The notes under the pieces: generated by a model
Database searches by the model: none
What the model was told of the DNA's origin: nothing
The model's input: the letters and a program-made list of their open reading frames with translations, nothing else
Made by a program: the position numbers and the translations under genes
Source: Stichopus chloronotus
Taxonomy: Eukaryota > Echinodermata > Holothuroidea > Aspidochirotida > Stichopodidae
Assembly (NCBI GenBank): GCA_021234535.1
Contig: CM037845.1
Location: 9,168,143-9,232,142 of the forward strand
Direction: 5' to 3'
DNA: 64,000 bases
Shown: positions 10,600 to 23,102 of the stretch, piece by piece
How positions within the stretch are numbered: the first letter of the stretch is position 1
Layout: every line of letters begins with the position of its first letter

Positions 10600-12545
10600 A
10601 TCATACTTTTGGCAGCAGGTTGCTTTGGTACTGAGGCTTGCTGAATATTCTTATCCCCCTACTTTGAACTTTCTCGAGTTTTAGACAATGACCTGTTGTA
10701 ATTTTACTATTTGCAAACTTGAAAAAATCAGAAAATGATAAAATATCGAAACCATGAACAACCTTGTAGACTTGCATCAAATCTCCACGTAATCTTCTCA
10801 GCTGAAGTGAAGTCGGATTTAAGAAACATAACCTACTATTATAAGGAACACCCTTGAAGGCCCTTTTCAATCTAGTAACCTGCGCTGCGCTGGACTTTCT
10901 CAAATAAATCCGCATCTTTAGAAAAATATGGGTTCCAAGTCTGAACAGCATACTCTAAATGAAGCATAACCAACTGCTTGTAGAGCCTTGTAACAATGTC
11001 TTCCTTAAGACTGAGTAAAATTCTATTCCCTCTTTTAGCTGCTTCAACACACTGCTTAGATGGCTGTAAAGAAGGATCTTTGTGAACACTTACGTCCCTT
11101 TCAACAGAAACCTCTTGTAGTGACTGTCCATTCAAAGTGTACGAATAAGTAATACGTATTACCTTGCATTTATCAATATTGAACAGCGTTTGCCTGAGAC
11201 GGAGCGAAAACGCTGTCTAAATCCTTTTGAAATCCTTTGAAAACTTTCTGAATCACCTTCAGAGGAGACCTCTGAATATAGTTGAGTGTCATCAGCAAAC
11301 TTTTTGGCTCTACACACAATATCAGCATCAATGTCATGAATGAAAGCAATAAACAGGAGAGGACCCAGCACAGTCCCTTGGGGACCCCACTAGTAACCCC
11401 TTGCAAGAAAAAGCACAACCGCTTAAAACCACCCTCTGTTTCCTATTACCGAGCCAATTCTGAATCAAGGTCAATAAATTACCACAGATGCCCATACTCT
11501 TTAATTTAAGCAAAAGGGGCTTATGGGGAACCTTATAAAAACTCTCTGAAAATCCAGAAAAACAACGTCAACATACTTCTGCCTATCCAATAAACTAGTA
11601 ACATCTTCCATGAACTCCCGCCAAAATGTTGGTGAGGCAGGACTCTTTCTGACAAAAGCCATGTTGAGGCATTCATATAAATGAATAGCTACTGAAGAAA
11701 CTAACAATAGACTTTTTTAACGATAGATTCCATGACCTTTGAAACATCACTAGTGAGACGAACATGCTTGTAATTACAAGGCTGTATCTTATCTCCCTTC
11801 TTAACAATTGGGGTGATGCTAACCCCCCCCCCCCTCCAGGCCTCAGGAACATAACCTTGAACCATAACTTCATTAAAGACCATTGACAGTGGAACACAGA
11901 AATGATGAGCAAATGACCTCAACGAAATAGGATAGATTGCATCCGGGCCAGGGGCCTTACGAATATTGAGAAAAAGCAACTCTTTTAGAACTAGATCACT
12001 AGAAAATTATAAGACATAGTCCAAATTTGGGAAAACACTTTTTCCAATGTCACTAGGGAGATTTGACAAATCTTCTTGGGTAAAAACTAACAAAATAATC
12101 GTTAAGAAGTTTCGCAAGAACTTCACTGTCAGTAACTACATTATCTGCATTAGGAGCCCCAAGAGAAACAACAGGTTCCGTAACCTTCTGCTTAGACCTT
12201 ACATAAGAAAAGAATGCGTTCGGGTGTTCCTTACTATTATCAGCATATAATCATAATCTGCTCAAAATTCAGTTTAGATTTAGAGGTTAACCCTTTCACT
12301 TTAAGTTGAAGAATGTTAAACTTATAAAGGTCAGAAACAGATTTACTCATCCTATAACGCCTCCACATTTTCCGCTTTTGTCTAATGACACACCGCATTT
12401 CTTTAGTCATCCAAGAAGGTCTACTACTTCTTTTACGTCACCGAAACGTCCATGGAACACGATGATTCATAACATACTTCAATGAATCATCTATAAAGTC
12501 CCAACATTCTGAAGAACTCTATTCCATTTATCCAGTCTGTACAGT
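10600..12545 (-). mobile_element. Decayed non-LTR retrotransposon (CR1/jockey-like ORF2 reverse transcriptase)
   Basis: Read on the minus strand from 12545 down, the segment carries in order: the linker between endonuclease and RT (PSWMTKEMRCVIRQKRKMWR-type, near 12350-12430); RT block with KAPGPDAIYPISLRSF (around 11910-11960); a segment with VVFLDFQ near 11550; the catalytic FADD box within FADDTQLY (11276-11299); and the C-terminal part with LEYAVQTWNPY near 10920-10960. These belong to RTs of the CR1/L2/jockey group. The frame is broken several times between 10601 and 11979, so this is a pseudogene. No endonuclease domain is visible upstream, consistent with 5' truncation. It lies between the convergent 3' ends of copies A and B. 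Confidence 0.85.
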
Positions 12546-12857
12546 ACATTTCAATAAATTATCAGTTGCTACAGTATCTGCTTAAGAATATCCGGGATCC
12601 TTTCCTTGCTAAGGTGGGTCCTTTTGTGGATTGATTACTGAAGTGGGCGACTTGAGGTACACATGGTGTGTAAATGGTGCCAATTAAATCAAGTATGGAA
12701 AAGTTACGGACTTTTAGCCAGCGGAGTAGTATCATTCAAGGCAAGATGTAATTTGCTCTGCAGTGACAAGGTATGCGTATATCCGAAAATCTTACCAACC
12801 TAAGGTACGGAAAATTGAAATTGACATGAATGGTCAAACAACCGTGGCCCGGAAAGG
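12546..12857. other. Intergenic, nothing recognised
   Basis: A short stretch between the retrotransposon remnant and the TTTCGA inverted repeat. No gene seen. Confidence 0.4.
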
Positions 12858-13402
12858 ACGTTTCGTGATTTCGATGTTTCGATTTTTTGGTTTCGATATT
12901 TCGATGTTTTAACTTTTTCGTTTCGAAATTTCGAGTTATTCGTTTTTTGCGCACGTTTCTCACGGCATGATAGGCAAAACTGATTTTTTGTTCTTACCAC
13001 AATACGAAGCCGAGAGTAATCCACAAACTCAGATATTTTTCTCTGAGCATGTTGGAAGTCCATGGGGTGGCCCGCAAATTTTGGTCCGTGTTTAATATAC
13101 ATTCCGAAGGATATAAATTACCCGGGTTCGGAATTTGTGGTTACTTGAGTCCAGTGATTATTTCATTCATTAAAACAAAACAACATGGTCATGTGGCCAA
13201 GACCATTGATTGTGTTGTACATGAACCACACGACCACTGAGCACATACAAGCCTGCGTGCATGATAGGTGTACTTGCGTGACGCGCGCAAAAAGTCTAGA
13301 CATCAAAGGAAAAGGTCGAATCATAGAAACATCGGTATCTCGAAACATCGAAATTTGGAAACGAAAAAGTCGAAACATCGAAATCTCGAAACAAAACCGT
13401 CA
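12858..13402. repeat. Inverted pair of TTTCGA/TCGAAA repeat tracts (foldback)
   Basis: The left tract (12858-12945) repeats TTTCGATGTTTCGA-like units; the right tract (13306-13402) repeats the complement (CGAAACATCGAAA). The best-matching arms are 12890-12933 and 13349-13392: 44 nt each, 4 mismatches by eye when one is reverse-complemented. The spacer is about 415 nt. Open frames rich in Arg/Asn/Lys/His across both tracts are by-products of the repeat. Confidence 0.75.
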
Positions 13403-14540
13403 AAATCATTGTATGGTATGGTAAGTCATGAAGAGCTTGTGATTTCGAATTTGTAAAATGTGTCAACTGTAGTCAATTTTATTACTTGTTTACACGGTAG
13501 TGCAGAATATTTGCAATGTGAGACTTTGAGGAATTATTGGACTGCAAGCAATCATCATTGTATCACTGTATTGCGTAGGTATTGGTCAGGCTGTGTAATG
13601 CTATAGTACCAAATACATATGCCTGCAAATGACTAATTAACAACGCAGTTCGTCAATTTATCGTAGCGTAGTTTAAGCCTATAGGCTATCATTGGAAGAT
13701 ACCAATTGCGTTTACCACTGTGTAGTAAGTAACAATTGCAAAAGATGAGAGGGTTATCAGACAGTCACGAATTAGACAGAACATAAGGGTACCCACTTAT
13801 GTTACATGCATATGTTCAGACGCCTTGGACTCGCATAATGCTTTAGGAGAGAGGGTAATAGGCAGACTAGAGCACCAATGGTATAGAGGCTCATACCTGA
13901 ACATCCTGAGGGAACCATTTACATATCACTATTATGTATATCATATCATAATCATAGGAACCACCAGAAATATCATTATATTGAATCACCAACATATCGT
14001 ATTGCATAAACAAAAGAATCTGTAGGACTGCATAATTTGCAGAATATCATAAACTAGAGCACAAACAGTGCAGAAGTTGGATCTTTGTCAACAAATTTGT
14101 GATATATTTAATGGGCACTACCAAATTACAGTGCTTATAATTGCATCACTATTTAAGTATGACATCCAATAATTATGAAACTGCCTATGTTGTACAATAT
14201 CTACCTGGTTTGTACTAGCTGTGGACATATGAATCAGTACTAATGTGAACAAAGTTTGGAAAATGCAAATTTTCCAAAGCCAATTTCAAATCATTGAGCA
14301 CTAGCTCATTAGAGTTCATTTGCATGTGTCACATGAGAACTATATTAGCTTGTCCTTTGATCTGTCAGTACGTAGAAGACTTTACACAAAGTTGACAAGT
14401 TTAGGAAGACTTCCTGAATAAATTCAAAGTGCCCCTTTAATGTCTAGACCTACTTGTATATGACTAGATCAGTCGGTTTCAGTTACGCACAATCTGAGAT
14501 GCTATATGCAATTTAAAAGGGCACTTTTAAAGTACGAGGA
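13403..14540. other. Intergenic, mostly featureless
   Basis: No gene is visible. A phrase near 14018-14055 (CTGTAGGA, then GCAGAATATCATAAA) resembles the repeat unit of the following array and may be an outlying decayed unit. Confidence 0.35.
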
Positions 14541-14544
14541 GAAA

Positions 14545-15130
14545 ACGTTTGCAAGATTTTATGAGCCGTAGGACTCACATGGAACCCTGGACTACAAATT
14601 CATGTACACTCTAAAATGGACCACTAACAGAGTATCATTATGACATCCATCAACATTTTACAAGAAAATCTGTAGGAGAAGCATTTTGCAGAATTTCATA
14701 AAATGGGCCATAGGGTCCATATGGAACCTTGGTCCAAGCAGTTTTAGATACCCCAAATTTACCTACCACTGAGGGAACATGGTGTCTAGTTACATACACA
14801 TCCATCGAAGCATGAGCGAAAAGCAACATTTAGAACAGAATTTCATAAAATGCAGGGCCCACATGTGGCCTTGGACTAAAAATGCCTGAACACCCTGAAT
14901 TCACCACTAGCAGAATATTATTGTGACAAACCATCAACATTATACCAGAGAATCTGTAGAAGGAGAAGCATTTTTGCAGAATTTCATAAAGTAGGCCATA
15001 GGGCCTACATGGGACCTCAGACCATAGAAATTTGTGCACACCCTAAATGGTCCACCACCTATGGAACATTGTGTACAAGTTTCACGCAAATACATGAAAA
15101 TATGACGGAGGAGAGGAATTTTGAACAATT
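14545..15130. repeat. Degenerate tandem repeat, unit about 140 bp, four units
   Basis: A core resembling GCAGAATTTCATAAA followed by GGGCC and CATGGAACCTTGG occurs near 14551, 14688, 14832 and 14977, spaced 137-145 nt apart. Between cores, the phrase CATCAACATTWTACMAGARAATCTGTAG recurs at about 14648 and 14932. Units have diverged by many substitutions and short indels. Confidence 0.7.
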
Positions 15131-16729
15131 GTAAATAGTTCGATCGACGCCGCCGAACCATTACAATAGCTCACACCAGCTAACTGGTATGAGCTAAAAT
15201 GTCAATTACTTGATTACTTCCACTGTGGGAAAATTACTACATTGGGGAAGACGTTTGAAAATAAAGCTTAAAAAATATTAGTAACTGTGTTCAAAAACGT
15301 CAGGAATGATGTTGATGATTTAATTGTGAGGATACGAATTTGTGTTTCATTTTGAAATTACAGTCATATCCGTGATACAATTGTGAGCGGCATAGGCGAA
15401 AAAGGAAGTAGAAGAGTATTTTTTAAAAAAAAAAACGTCATCTTGATTTCCTATTTGCCATTAACATATATGAGGTACGTTTAGATACTTAGAGACAAGT
15501 AGAGAATTCATTAAAGTTCCGTTAAAAAAAGCAATAAAATGTTTAGACCCCGACCCCAAACTCTAACCCCGTGGGCTTGAAACTTCGACCAGTATTTACT
15601 GCAAGCAAGCATTACTCCTCATCCGATATTTGTCAAGCAAAGCCGGACTTCTCCGGTCCTGTCTCACTGTAAATGCTTCCTTCTTTGTTATTTTTATCTG
15701 CTGTTGGTCTTCTCTGTAGTAACGTTATGTAATCTCCATCTGGTGTACTAGATCATTTGCCATCCATCGTCATCAAATTTTCATTAATGAGCGAGTTACA
15801 TCAACAATAAAATAGGGCTCTAATCGTGGAAATAAATTATCTACCTCTGATGTTTCTCTGTACTCTGCTCCTTTTTTCTCTGTAACCGACGGTAACCGTT
15901 TCCTACACGCTTTTTAAACTGCCAACAAAATCTATCCAATACCTCGCAATATATCACGTGTGTTTGTGAATTCTCTGATCTCTGGAAACAACTTCAGACA
16001 ACCCTGCCATAACCTTCAATCTTTCTTATCACCACAATTCAATACTGGGGTAGATGCAATGATTTACGAAGTTGTTGACATTTCAGAGACGGTAAAGTCC
16101 ACCTCGTTAAAGTAACACAAAACACATACTCAGCAAACAAGGTATGTTTCCAATGATGATTACACTTACAGATACGTTATCTTAAAGAACGATCGATGTT
16201 CGTAAACGTAGATTGTATACACATTGTTTGTAGAATTTATTGTAAATGGCAACTGAATACTTGTACTGTTCACTGCTGTGGTAAAACAAGTAAAGTCACA
16301 GGGATAACATTACACGAAATCTCAATTTGCCACGCCATTTCTGTACTCGACTTGATAGTCCAACATTGTTTCAGAAACACAAAGAAAGAATTATAAAAAT
16401 TCGAAACTAAAATTTAACATGTCATCAAACTAGCTCTAGTGGCCACTACTTTTGTTACAAGTAGTACACGACCATCATGTTTTATTTTCATTTGGAGGTG
16501 ATGCAATTGAAATGTTTTCAGAAACTCGTTTTCTTTTGCATTTTTTAGAAAGTACATGTAGAAAAATATTCATAATAGCACCTGTATTTTTCTCTCTGGC
16601 TATACTAACCGCGGCAATTTGTAATTTACCGTGGGAAGCAAGAACGAACTAAGTAATTTCAGGTAGTATGAAAGAACACCCACACTTGCAACACCAGTGC
16701 TCCCATGCAACAATGTTTTCAAATGTGTC
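15131..16729. other. Intergenic DNA 3' of copy B
   Basis: No coding exon, RNA gene or defined repeat is visible. Copy B ends at 16730 on the minus strand, so its 3' UTR may extend into the right-hand part. Confidence 0.35.
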
Positions 16730-19700
16730 TTAAGTCTTTTTATTTCTCGTTACTTTTTCGTCGTCTCCGAATATTCCATGCAGTTCCATCCTTGGTGAAA
16801 ATTTCGAGGCCGGAGGGGTCCTTCCTATGCTCTCGCAGAGGGAACGTGTGAAGGCAGCTGAATTACCGCAGCATAGACCCATATACTGTACACCGAGTTC
16901 ATCGCACTTTCGACCGAACTCGTAGATTTCGTTTCTGCTACTAAAAGCACAATCAAGGTTGCATGGAAAGAGGAACTCTCCTGGAGAAATAAAATTAAAA
17001 AATCAAGCATTGCACACTCATGTTCTACTTTCCAAAAGGTTTGTTCTTCTTGTTTCTCAGGGCTGCTGAGCAAAGGAATTGCAAAGGTCTACACAAGTCA
17101 TATGCCCCAACTGTTACATATCGAGTTAAATATGACAAAAATAAAGTTTTAATCCCTTATTTTTACTCACTTTTAATGTTACCCCTTTGATCGCGTTTGA
17201 TATCAACGTTCAAATATTTCTCTTTTGTTTCATATGATGAGGTTGTGATTTGTTTGCTCTGCCCTTTCTCTCTGTCTCTCTCTCTCTCTGGTATGACCAT
17301 TCATAACTGCATCCATCACGCGGGGTGCACAATTAAGGCATCAATCAATGATAATTTAATCTGCAGAAAAGGTGTGTAATGCCATTCGGTATATAACCTA
17401 CCAAAGTATGACAGGTTCGAGTTACTGAAAATAACCCAAAAGATCGGAAAATGACAAAATAAACATGTCTGCTGCGCCATACGATCTCCTGAGAAGTTGC
17501 AGTTCTGCGGTATAATGATCTGTAAGCAAATTCAAGACAAGCACAGTCGTGCTCGACTTTCTACATCAGAAGGACAATGACTGGTGGGAAAGAGCTAGTT
17601 CTAACTTTAGTGAAAGTAATTCAGATGCCCAAATCCTGATTACCGGAAGCATTATTTTGAACATGTATCGAAGATCTCAATCTCACATAATACATTATAT
17701 ACAATATGTGTGGTTCCAGCTCACACTAGTGTATACTCACATGTCTTGTAGTTCAATTAACATTAACCGACTATTATGTCGATTGTCGAAAATTGTCGCT
17801 GTAAATTGTACGAAAATTGAAAAAATGAAAATAATACCAAAACGTTATTTCAATTGGCTTACTCTTACCAGTTAAGTTGTCCCTCAGTTTCAAAAACGTC
17901 GGCTCTTTGTGTGTGGTGCGGTATGGTACTGGTAAGCAAGCAAGAGGTACCTGTGAGTCATAGCACAATACATTAATATACAATCAAGCGAGACGAAACT
18001 CTCGGAGCATTTTTGTACACAAAATCTGATAGAGTAAATTCACATATAGGTCTATACATCAATCAGTTGACATGGTCGTAAATTGAAAATGTAGCATTAG
18101 GTACAGAGCAATGTATTTCTAAGTAACAGTGCTGAATAGTTTTTCCAGCATTGGCTACCGGTTGATACAACTGCAGGTAAAGTTACAAATTGCTGGGTTT
18201 CTTCATCAATTTGGCTCAGTTCGCTAATGTACAGCATAAACGACTACCATATTCAAATGGACGATAAAGAACTGAAAAGTTCATGGGTTCCATGTAAATT
18301 TCCTCTCCATTTCGCTTTCAAAGCCATCAAAACCTCAAAAGTTTGGTGATCTTCTGCACGTGGTTTTGCACTGAACACGGTATGAGATATCAAGAACAGT
18401 TCAAATCAAATTTTGTTTTAAACTATAAAGAGCTAAGGAAAAATGTCCTGAATAATGCGTTAATGGAAAACTGGTTTTGAATGGACATCTAACTTCGTTA
18501 CGTACAAAGTAAAATGAGATAATTTTCCTAAGTATCACATGTAAAACAAATTTGCAGTCCTAACGTTTACAACGAAACAACCTTCAATTACATTTGATGC
18601 ACACACTCACCGTCATACACACACACATACAGTACACCCATTCACAATTTCACACAATGGTTTGACATAGGCATGTGTTTCTGTGTCTTATGGCCTCCTT
18701 TACTGTTGGGTTGCGGGACCGCTCACTAGACTTGGATTACCTTTACTCCAGATTTTTTGATAAGCTCCATGTAATTCATCGTAATATCGGGTCCCGCAAG
18801 GCAATTCAACCCGACAACATCCGCTCCCGCAGATTCGAGTCGCTTCATCGCTTCAGTTATTTCGACGTTATCCAAGGTAAGATAACGACCTTGCTCTCCT
18901 TCGTGGAATCGTGGAGCCATGGTAACGACACATGGGATTCCTGAAATCGGAAAGGGACACTAAGCAAACTCACAGAGAAGTCAATACTTACAGTGATCCT
19001 GCACAACGTTCAGGGATTTTTTTTTTCTTAACAGCGAAAAGGGAATCAAAGAGTTTTATGCATGAATTGACTAAGCTATACTATCATGATGAATAGAAAG
19101 TGCTGTTTTCGTCTTAATAAGTCAGGAAACCTTCCTCCTTTCTGAATTACACATTTTTTTTTTTTTTTTGCTCATGGGCAAAAAAAAAAAAATGAACCAC
19201 AACGATCACCTGATATTATATGAAATACAGATCAAGAAACCCAAAGCCTTTGATGTCTATAATTGACCATGTTATTAGTTGCTACCCGAATAAGAAAGTA
19301 TCGCGGTAGGTTCGCTAAAAATGACCCGGGTAGATGAGGTCGGTAACAAGGTATACCACGTGTATCATTCTTCTTAGTGTGGCGAGAAAAACAGGATTGT
19401 TTTGAGGCCTCAATTCAGGATGATGACGTTGTAGGAACTTGCCATTTGTTAGAATGCTGAAAAGTTTTATCAAGATTGTTACTACTTGTTCAGCATTTGC
19501 TTGTAAAAATCACCATAGACAGCATATTATTATATCAGCAGCGCAAGCTCTCGTGAAATTCGAACGTGGTCACATAGGGGACTTCGGATCTTGTAAAATC
19601 GTAGTAACTTCTGTTTCACAATTCTCAAATTACGTTGTGGAAGGAACTTGTCAATATTCGATAATTAAGGAGATAACTTACAAGTTGTATACACTACTGC

Positions 19701-22700
19701 ACACAAGTACTCTACAAATCCACACTGACCTAGGACGTTACGCATGCAGTGCACAAGAAGTCTTTGATTTTACTAGGAGTTAATGAAACATGTGTTCAGG
19801 GTAGGTGCCTCAGATAATCTCTAGGTATGCAAATTTAATACTATTAGGAAACTGTATAACATTCTATGGCCTGTCTCTTTTCTAAGCAAGCAGAAGACTG
19901 CCTTATGGGTGTAATTAATTTCTCCTTAGGGATATTACTCTTCAGAAATACATTTGCACAGTCCAAATGATCCACAGAAAGGCATTTGAGAGTGTGCAAT
20001 TTAGTTAAGTCGATTTAATAGACGTATTGTACCTCAAAACTTTCTTCCAACATACCTTTGCCATACTCCTTTATAGATTCCACTGCCACCAAAGCCTCAC
20101 TTACAGAGGCAAAGGTTTCTGCAATGACAAAGTCGACCCCTTCCTCGACCGCTAGATCGATTTGCTCCTACAGATAAAATGTGCAAACACGTAGAAATAT
20201 ATATATGGGTAGTAGGTAAGTATATAAGCAGGTATTTAAATAGGTAATTAGATAGGAATGTAGTAGGTAAGTAGGTAGGTAGGAGTTGTGTGGGTATGTG
20301 TGTTTTGGTAGGTACATACGTAGACAGATAAATCGAGGAAGCAGATGGCTTGAGAACGACACACAAATTACCTCCTTTACAGCATGATTTTTTAAATTAA
20401 TGATGACTTATCTCACTAAATTATGATATACGGTATCTAGGACGCTTATTTGCTTAGTAATTTACTTGCAGAAGAAAGGTAAGAGAAGATTGAAAGAAGC
20501 AGCGGGGGGATGAACCCCAAAGATAGGCAAAAAAAATCCGTTGTAGAAGTTATACCTATGAAAAACGATTTTTTCAGAAGATGGTTAAAATCATAATCTT
20601 TCTTTTTGGTTGCACCAAATCGCATCTGAGGGCATTCAGTTATAGACAAAATTTTCACCCTCAATTCTAATGCCTCTCCCAAACATCATTGTTCCACCAG
20701 TTTGGCCTGACCTATTAAACGACTTGGATCCGCCAAAGACATCATGCAAAGATTGCGAGAAGAAACTGACTTAAATTTAAGTATTTCCGACTGAAGGGAT
20801 CTCTTCATTACAGAAGAGGGTGTTTGTTTCCTAACAGTAGGAAGAAAAAACAGTAAGGAAAGTATCACTTTCGGGTGCAGTTTCTGTCAGTCTATGGTGT
20901 TTTTTTTTTTCTTTGTTGGCTGTTTTACTTTTGTGATATTACTGCTTTCCACCAATACATGAAATCGAAAGCAGTAACGCTGCTAGTTCGCAAGAATGTT
21001 GAGAAAAAAAAAACAATAATGCAAAACAGTTTTAACAAATAAGTATATCCCTTGTTAACACGATGTAGCTACAAATGGAGATAAAACAAGTTCGTGTCGT
21101 TCTTTGAAATTTATAGAGCCAGAGATGTATTATAAAGCTGTAACTCGATTCTTGTCACTTATTGGCCTGTGACCTATAATCGAAAAATAGTCAAACAAAC
21201 CTTAAATATTTGCTTCAGTCTTGCTCTGTTTTCAGGATTTTCGAGGTTCTCGATAAACGTGTTAGAGATATTTCCAGCGAGGAGGGTGTTAGTTTTCTCT
21301 GCCACACCCTTTGCAATACGGAGAGCAGTCCTATTCAATATCTCAACGTCATCCTCGCGATCTATCACGGCCAGTTTCTCGCGATGGGCGTAGTACTGAA
21401 AGTAGGAGAGGACAAGATAATTTAGTGATACTAGTGCGTTACTAATCTGACATGTAATTGGTATCCCTTGATGATTTACTCTTATACAAAATTTAAAGCT
21501 GACAGGTGACAGGCTCAAACGCAAAATCGAGCGTCAAAGAATGACTGCAATGTGTACATCGGTAAGTACTTGCTACAGTCTTACTGAATCACGATATATA
21601 CAGTTTAAATTTCTTACAGGAAATATTTGCAGGCACTGCAGTGTTACCTACCGTAAGTGCTTGAACTACGTCACTTCCTGCTCTAACGAACTCTTCATGA
21701 AGTAGTGTGACTAGTTCGGGATGATCCAGTACCACTGTGGGTACAAACGGTCCAGCCTGGAGGTAGCCTCGTCTTTCAAAGTTGAAGAGATACCCCTCTG
21801 CTACCACGACCTTCTCTCCAGAGGCAAGCCTCTCCAACAGACCTATTAAGGAATAAAAGAAAAGACGATTTTGTTCATCTCAGTTCACTGGCAACGACTT
21901 GATAGAGACAGTTTATCATTACTTTCGTAAGTACTTATAGTACTTATATTTGGACTCAACTACTTGCACGTTGATAGCGTTGTCCGTTTAAAGTGCAGAG
22001 GTTGTCGAAACAGTTGCTTGCTTTTACAGTAGCGTATTAAATAACATAGGTATATATATGTGTATAACCGCCATCTTACTTTTTTCGATGATTTTCTCTC
22101 CAAATGTCCGAGGATTCATAAGTACAGGCTTCTAGTGCTGCTAATTACCACCCATTTTGTAACAACTGACCGAAATGTAACAACCTTGGTCAAAAGTAAC
22201 AACACTGAAACTTGGTCCAAAATGTGACAACTTTCTGCCCAAAATGTTGCCACGTGAAGATTAAGATCAGACTATACTGAAATATCAAAGATGGCCGCCA
22301 CATTTCTTGAAAGTGACAAATTAGGTCACAGTGGTAAGTACACCAGTCAATTTTTGAGGACATACTCGACACCTGCATATATTTCCGTGGGTGTCATCTG
22401 TTATGGCGGCCATTTTGTATTATATTATGCACCAGTTTTTGTACATGACAAGGTTTTTGACGAGATCATTTTTTTAATTTCAGATAAAACTTCAGTTCTA
22501 ATTACATTCTGTTTATCCACATCCAGAAAAGCTTAAGTCAGTACACTAGATGTCTTAACTGAGATATCTAAAAGTCATTTTTAGACAACTCAGTGTCAAC
22601 TTTACATATCTCAAATTACATTTTAAGTGAATTCTGTTTTAAGCTAGTGGTAAAAATTTTAGGGTAACTTAATTGAGAATTATAAAAGGCTGGCCATATG

Positions 22701-23102
22701 ATTACGACAATGAGAATTTTTAAATTTGCAAACTTATCACCGCGAATTGTAATTACATTCTCTAGTGATGATTTATCAAATTTAGTCTTTGTAAATATTT
22801 CAGAACACATTGTACAATTTTTACGTCTCCCTACACTGGTCACGCTTGCTTGTCAGGGAGAGCTATAGGCCTATACTTGATCAGCTTCATGCATAAAGAA
22901 GTTCTACATTAAGTTATATCGCCATTCATAACAACTTAAATTTGAACACAGAAGCTACGGAGTTCCTTACGTTATGCCTATACTCAGGTACTTCCACTTT
23001 ATTAAATAAACTAAATCTCAAGGAGTCCTGCCAGTTTCATGCTGTTGCGAATTATGAAAGACACTAATAGCTATGCTAAATATACTCACCTTTTGTTGCC
23101 AT
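16730..23102 (-). CDS. Betaine-homocysteine S-methyltransferase-like protein, copy B
   Basis: BHMT-like zinc methyltransferase, same family and exon plan as copy A. Minus-strand exons in transcript order: 23102-23090, 21842-21652, 21395-21201, 20167-20056, 18940-18741, 17950-17869, 16980-16730. The sum is 1044 nt, giving 347 aa and TAA (16732-16730). Exon 1 encodes MATK and donates G to the next codon (donor GTGAGT). Exon lengths 191, 195, 112, 200 and 82 equal those of copy A. Zinc ligands are kept: GLNCLAGP in exon 5 and GLCCGN in exon 7. Oddities: the C-terminus is shorter, ending [12 protein letters not shown]; the CSRDD motif of A and C reads SSRNE, replacing a conserved Cys with Ser; exon 5 has MAPRF where A and C have AAYL/AAHL. 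The 116-nt exon 2 core is nearly identical to copy A. Confidence 0.85.
16739..16744 (-). terminator. Candidate poly(A) signal inside the last codons of copy B
   Basis: AATAAA on the minus strand falls in the Asn-Lys codons just before the stop at 16732-16730. Cleavage 10-30 nt downstream would leave a very short 3' UTR. A second AATAAA lies about 250 nt further on, near 16480. Confidence 0.3.
17262..17290. repeat. CT-rich microsatellite
   Basis: Short, slightly interrupted (CT)n run in intron 6 of copy B. Confidence 0.7.
19154..19192. repeat. Perfect T-run/A-run hairpin
   Basis: Sixteen T followed by GC, a 6-nt loop (TCATGG), GC and thirteen A: a 15-bp perfect stem, in intron 4 of copy B. 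Confidence 0.8.
20190..20310. repeat. Degenerate GGTA/GGTAAGTA tract
   Basis: Imperfect repetition of AGGTA and GTAGGTAAGTA, cleanest at 20263-20282. It lies just upstream of exon 4 of copy B on the sense strand. On the minus strand it reads as repeated TACC/TACCTAC, producing Leu/Pro/Thr-rich spurious frames. Confidence 0.75.
22140..22255. repeat. Degenerate AATGTAACAAC short repeats
   Basis: Phrases of the type AAATGTAACAAC, AAAAGTAACAAC and AAATGTGACAAC recur every 25-35 nt. This is a small decayed array in intron 1 of copy B. Confidence 0.5.

Larger units (their letters stand above)
16981..23089 (-). other. Introns of BHMT-like copy B
   Basis: The introns are 21843-23089, 21396-21651, 20168-21200, 18941-20055, 17951-18740 and 16981-17868. 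They hold a CT microsatellite, a T/A hairpin, a GGTA-rich tract and an AATGTAACAAC-type tract, listed separately. Nothing else was recognised. Confidence 0.5.

Noticed and set aside
12736..13424. Arg/Asn/His/Lys-rich frames on both strands
   Set aside because: By-products of the TTTCGA/TCGAAA repeat tracts.
20097..20366. Frames rich in Tyr/Leu/Pro/Thr on the minus strand
   Set aside because: They come from the GGTA-rich repeat. The only real coding part here is exon 4 of copy B at 20056-20167.
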